The notes under the pieces are model-generated. The model had not been told where the DNA came from. It searched no databases and saw only the letters and a list, made by a program, of their open reading frames with translations. Made by a program: the position numbers and the translations under genes. Source: Desmodesmus armatus (Eukaryota > Chlorophyta > Chlorophyceae > Sphaeropleales > Scenedesmaceae). Taken from it: 64,000 bases of DNA. The stretch spans positions 1 through 64,000 of the forward strand of contig VIIQ02000776.1 in the NCBI GenBank assembly GCA_007449985.2, given 5' to 3'. Position 1 is the stretch's first letter; each line of letters starts with the position of its first letter. Shown here in pieces: positions 63,783-64,000 of this stretch.

Positions 63783-64000
63783 CTGCACAAAAGCAATGGC
63801 ATTCATCATCAGCAGCAGGGACATTGAGTCAACTCTGAGCTGAGCCTCAAAACACTGTTGCTTAGGGCACAACAGGTGCTTCTCTGTGCTGAGCTAAGAT
63901 GGACAGTTTGGTGCACGTGCTAGTCCACTGCTGCAAGATCATCCTTAAGGCCAGTCTCTGACAGTTGTCCGGGCCCCTTGCTCTCATTGCACACGCATAC
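63783..64000. other. Intron or upstream flank of copy B
   Basis: No exon recognised. Presumably intron sequence leading to further exons outside the window. Confidence 0.4.

Overview
This window looks like nuclear DNA of a green alga, most likely a chlorophycean. The signs are intron-dense genes with GT-AG introns, many (CAG/CTG)n tracts coding Gln/Ala/Ser runs, very long poly-G and poly-C tracts inside introns, and a Ty3/gypsy element of the PHD-finger type that I associate with volvocine relatives. Gene structures below were built by hand from splice sites, phase and protein-family conservation. No alignment was run.

Layout. (1) 1.0-11.0 kb, minus strand: a large Ty3/gypsy retrotransposon. 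In coding order it has a gag-like region with two zinc knuckles, an aspartic protease, RT, RNase H, a complete Dnmt3-like C5 cytosine methyltransferase, integrase, a PHD finger and a Tudor-like segment. (2) 11-18.5 kb: gene-poor DNA with diverged repeats. (3) 18.5-24.2 kb, minus: a 7-exon secreted protein of the N-acylglucosamine / cellobiose 2-epimerase fold that lacks two expected catalytic histidines. (4) 26.5-36.2 kb, plus: GAA1/GPAA1, a GPI-transamidase subunit, 9 exons. (5) 38.1-43.9 kb, minus: SYS1, a Golgi trafficking membrane protein with a long added C-terminus, 8 exons. (6) 45.0-46.6 kb, minus: organellar ribosomal protein bS16, 4 exons. (7) 47.9-56.3 kb, plus: TFIIH p44 (SSL1/GTF2H2), 8 exons. 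(8) 58.9-60.9 kb and 63.5-63.8 kb, minus: two paralogous secreted Tyr/Gly/Lys-rich repeat proteins, the second cut by the window edge or truncated.

The host genes are unrelated housekeeping or secretory functions, not a pathway. Two systems stand out. First, the retrotransposon carries its own DNA methyltransferase together with chromatin-reader domains. Second, in the block from about 26.5 to 56.3 kb the introns are filled with tandem partial copies of the flanking exon edges: exon 3' end plus donor plus G-run after an exon, and C-run plus acceptor plus exon 5' end before the next exon. I count more than 40 decoy exon edges. The genes at either end of the window do not show this.

Several genes, and the transposon, are interrupted by single missing bases. 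Because conserved housekeeping genes share this, small consensus errors in the assembly are a likely cause.
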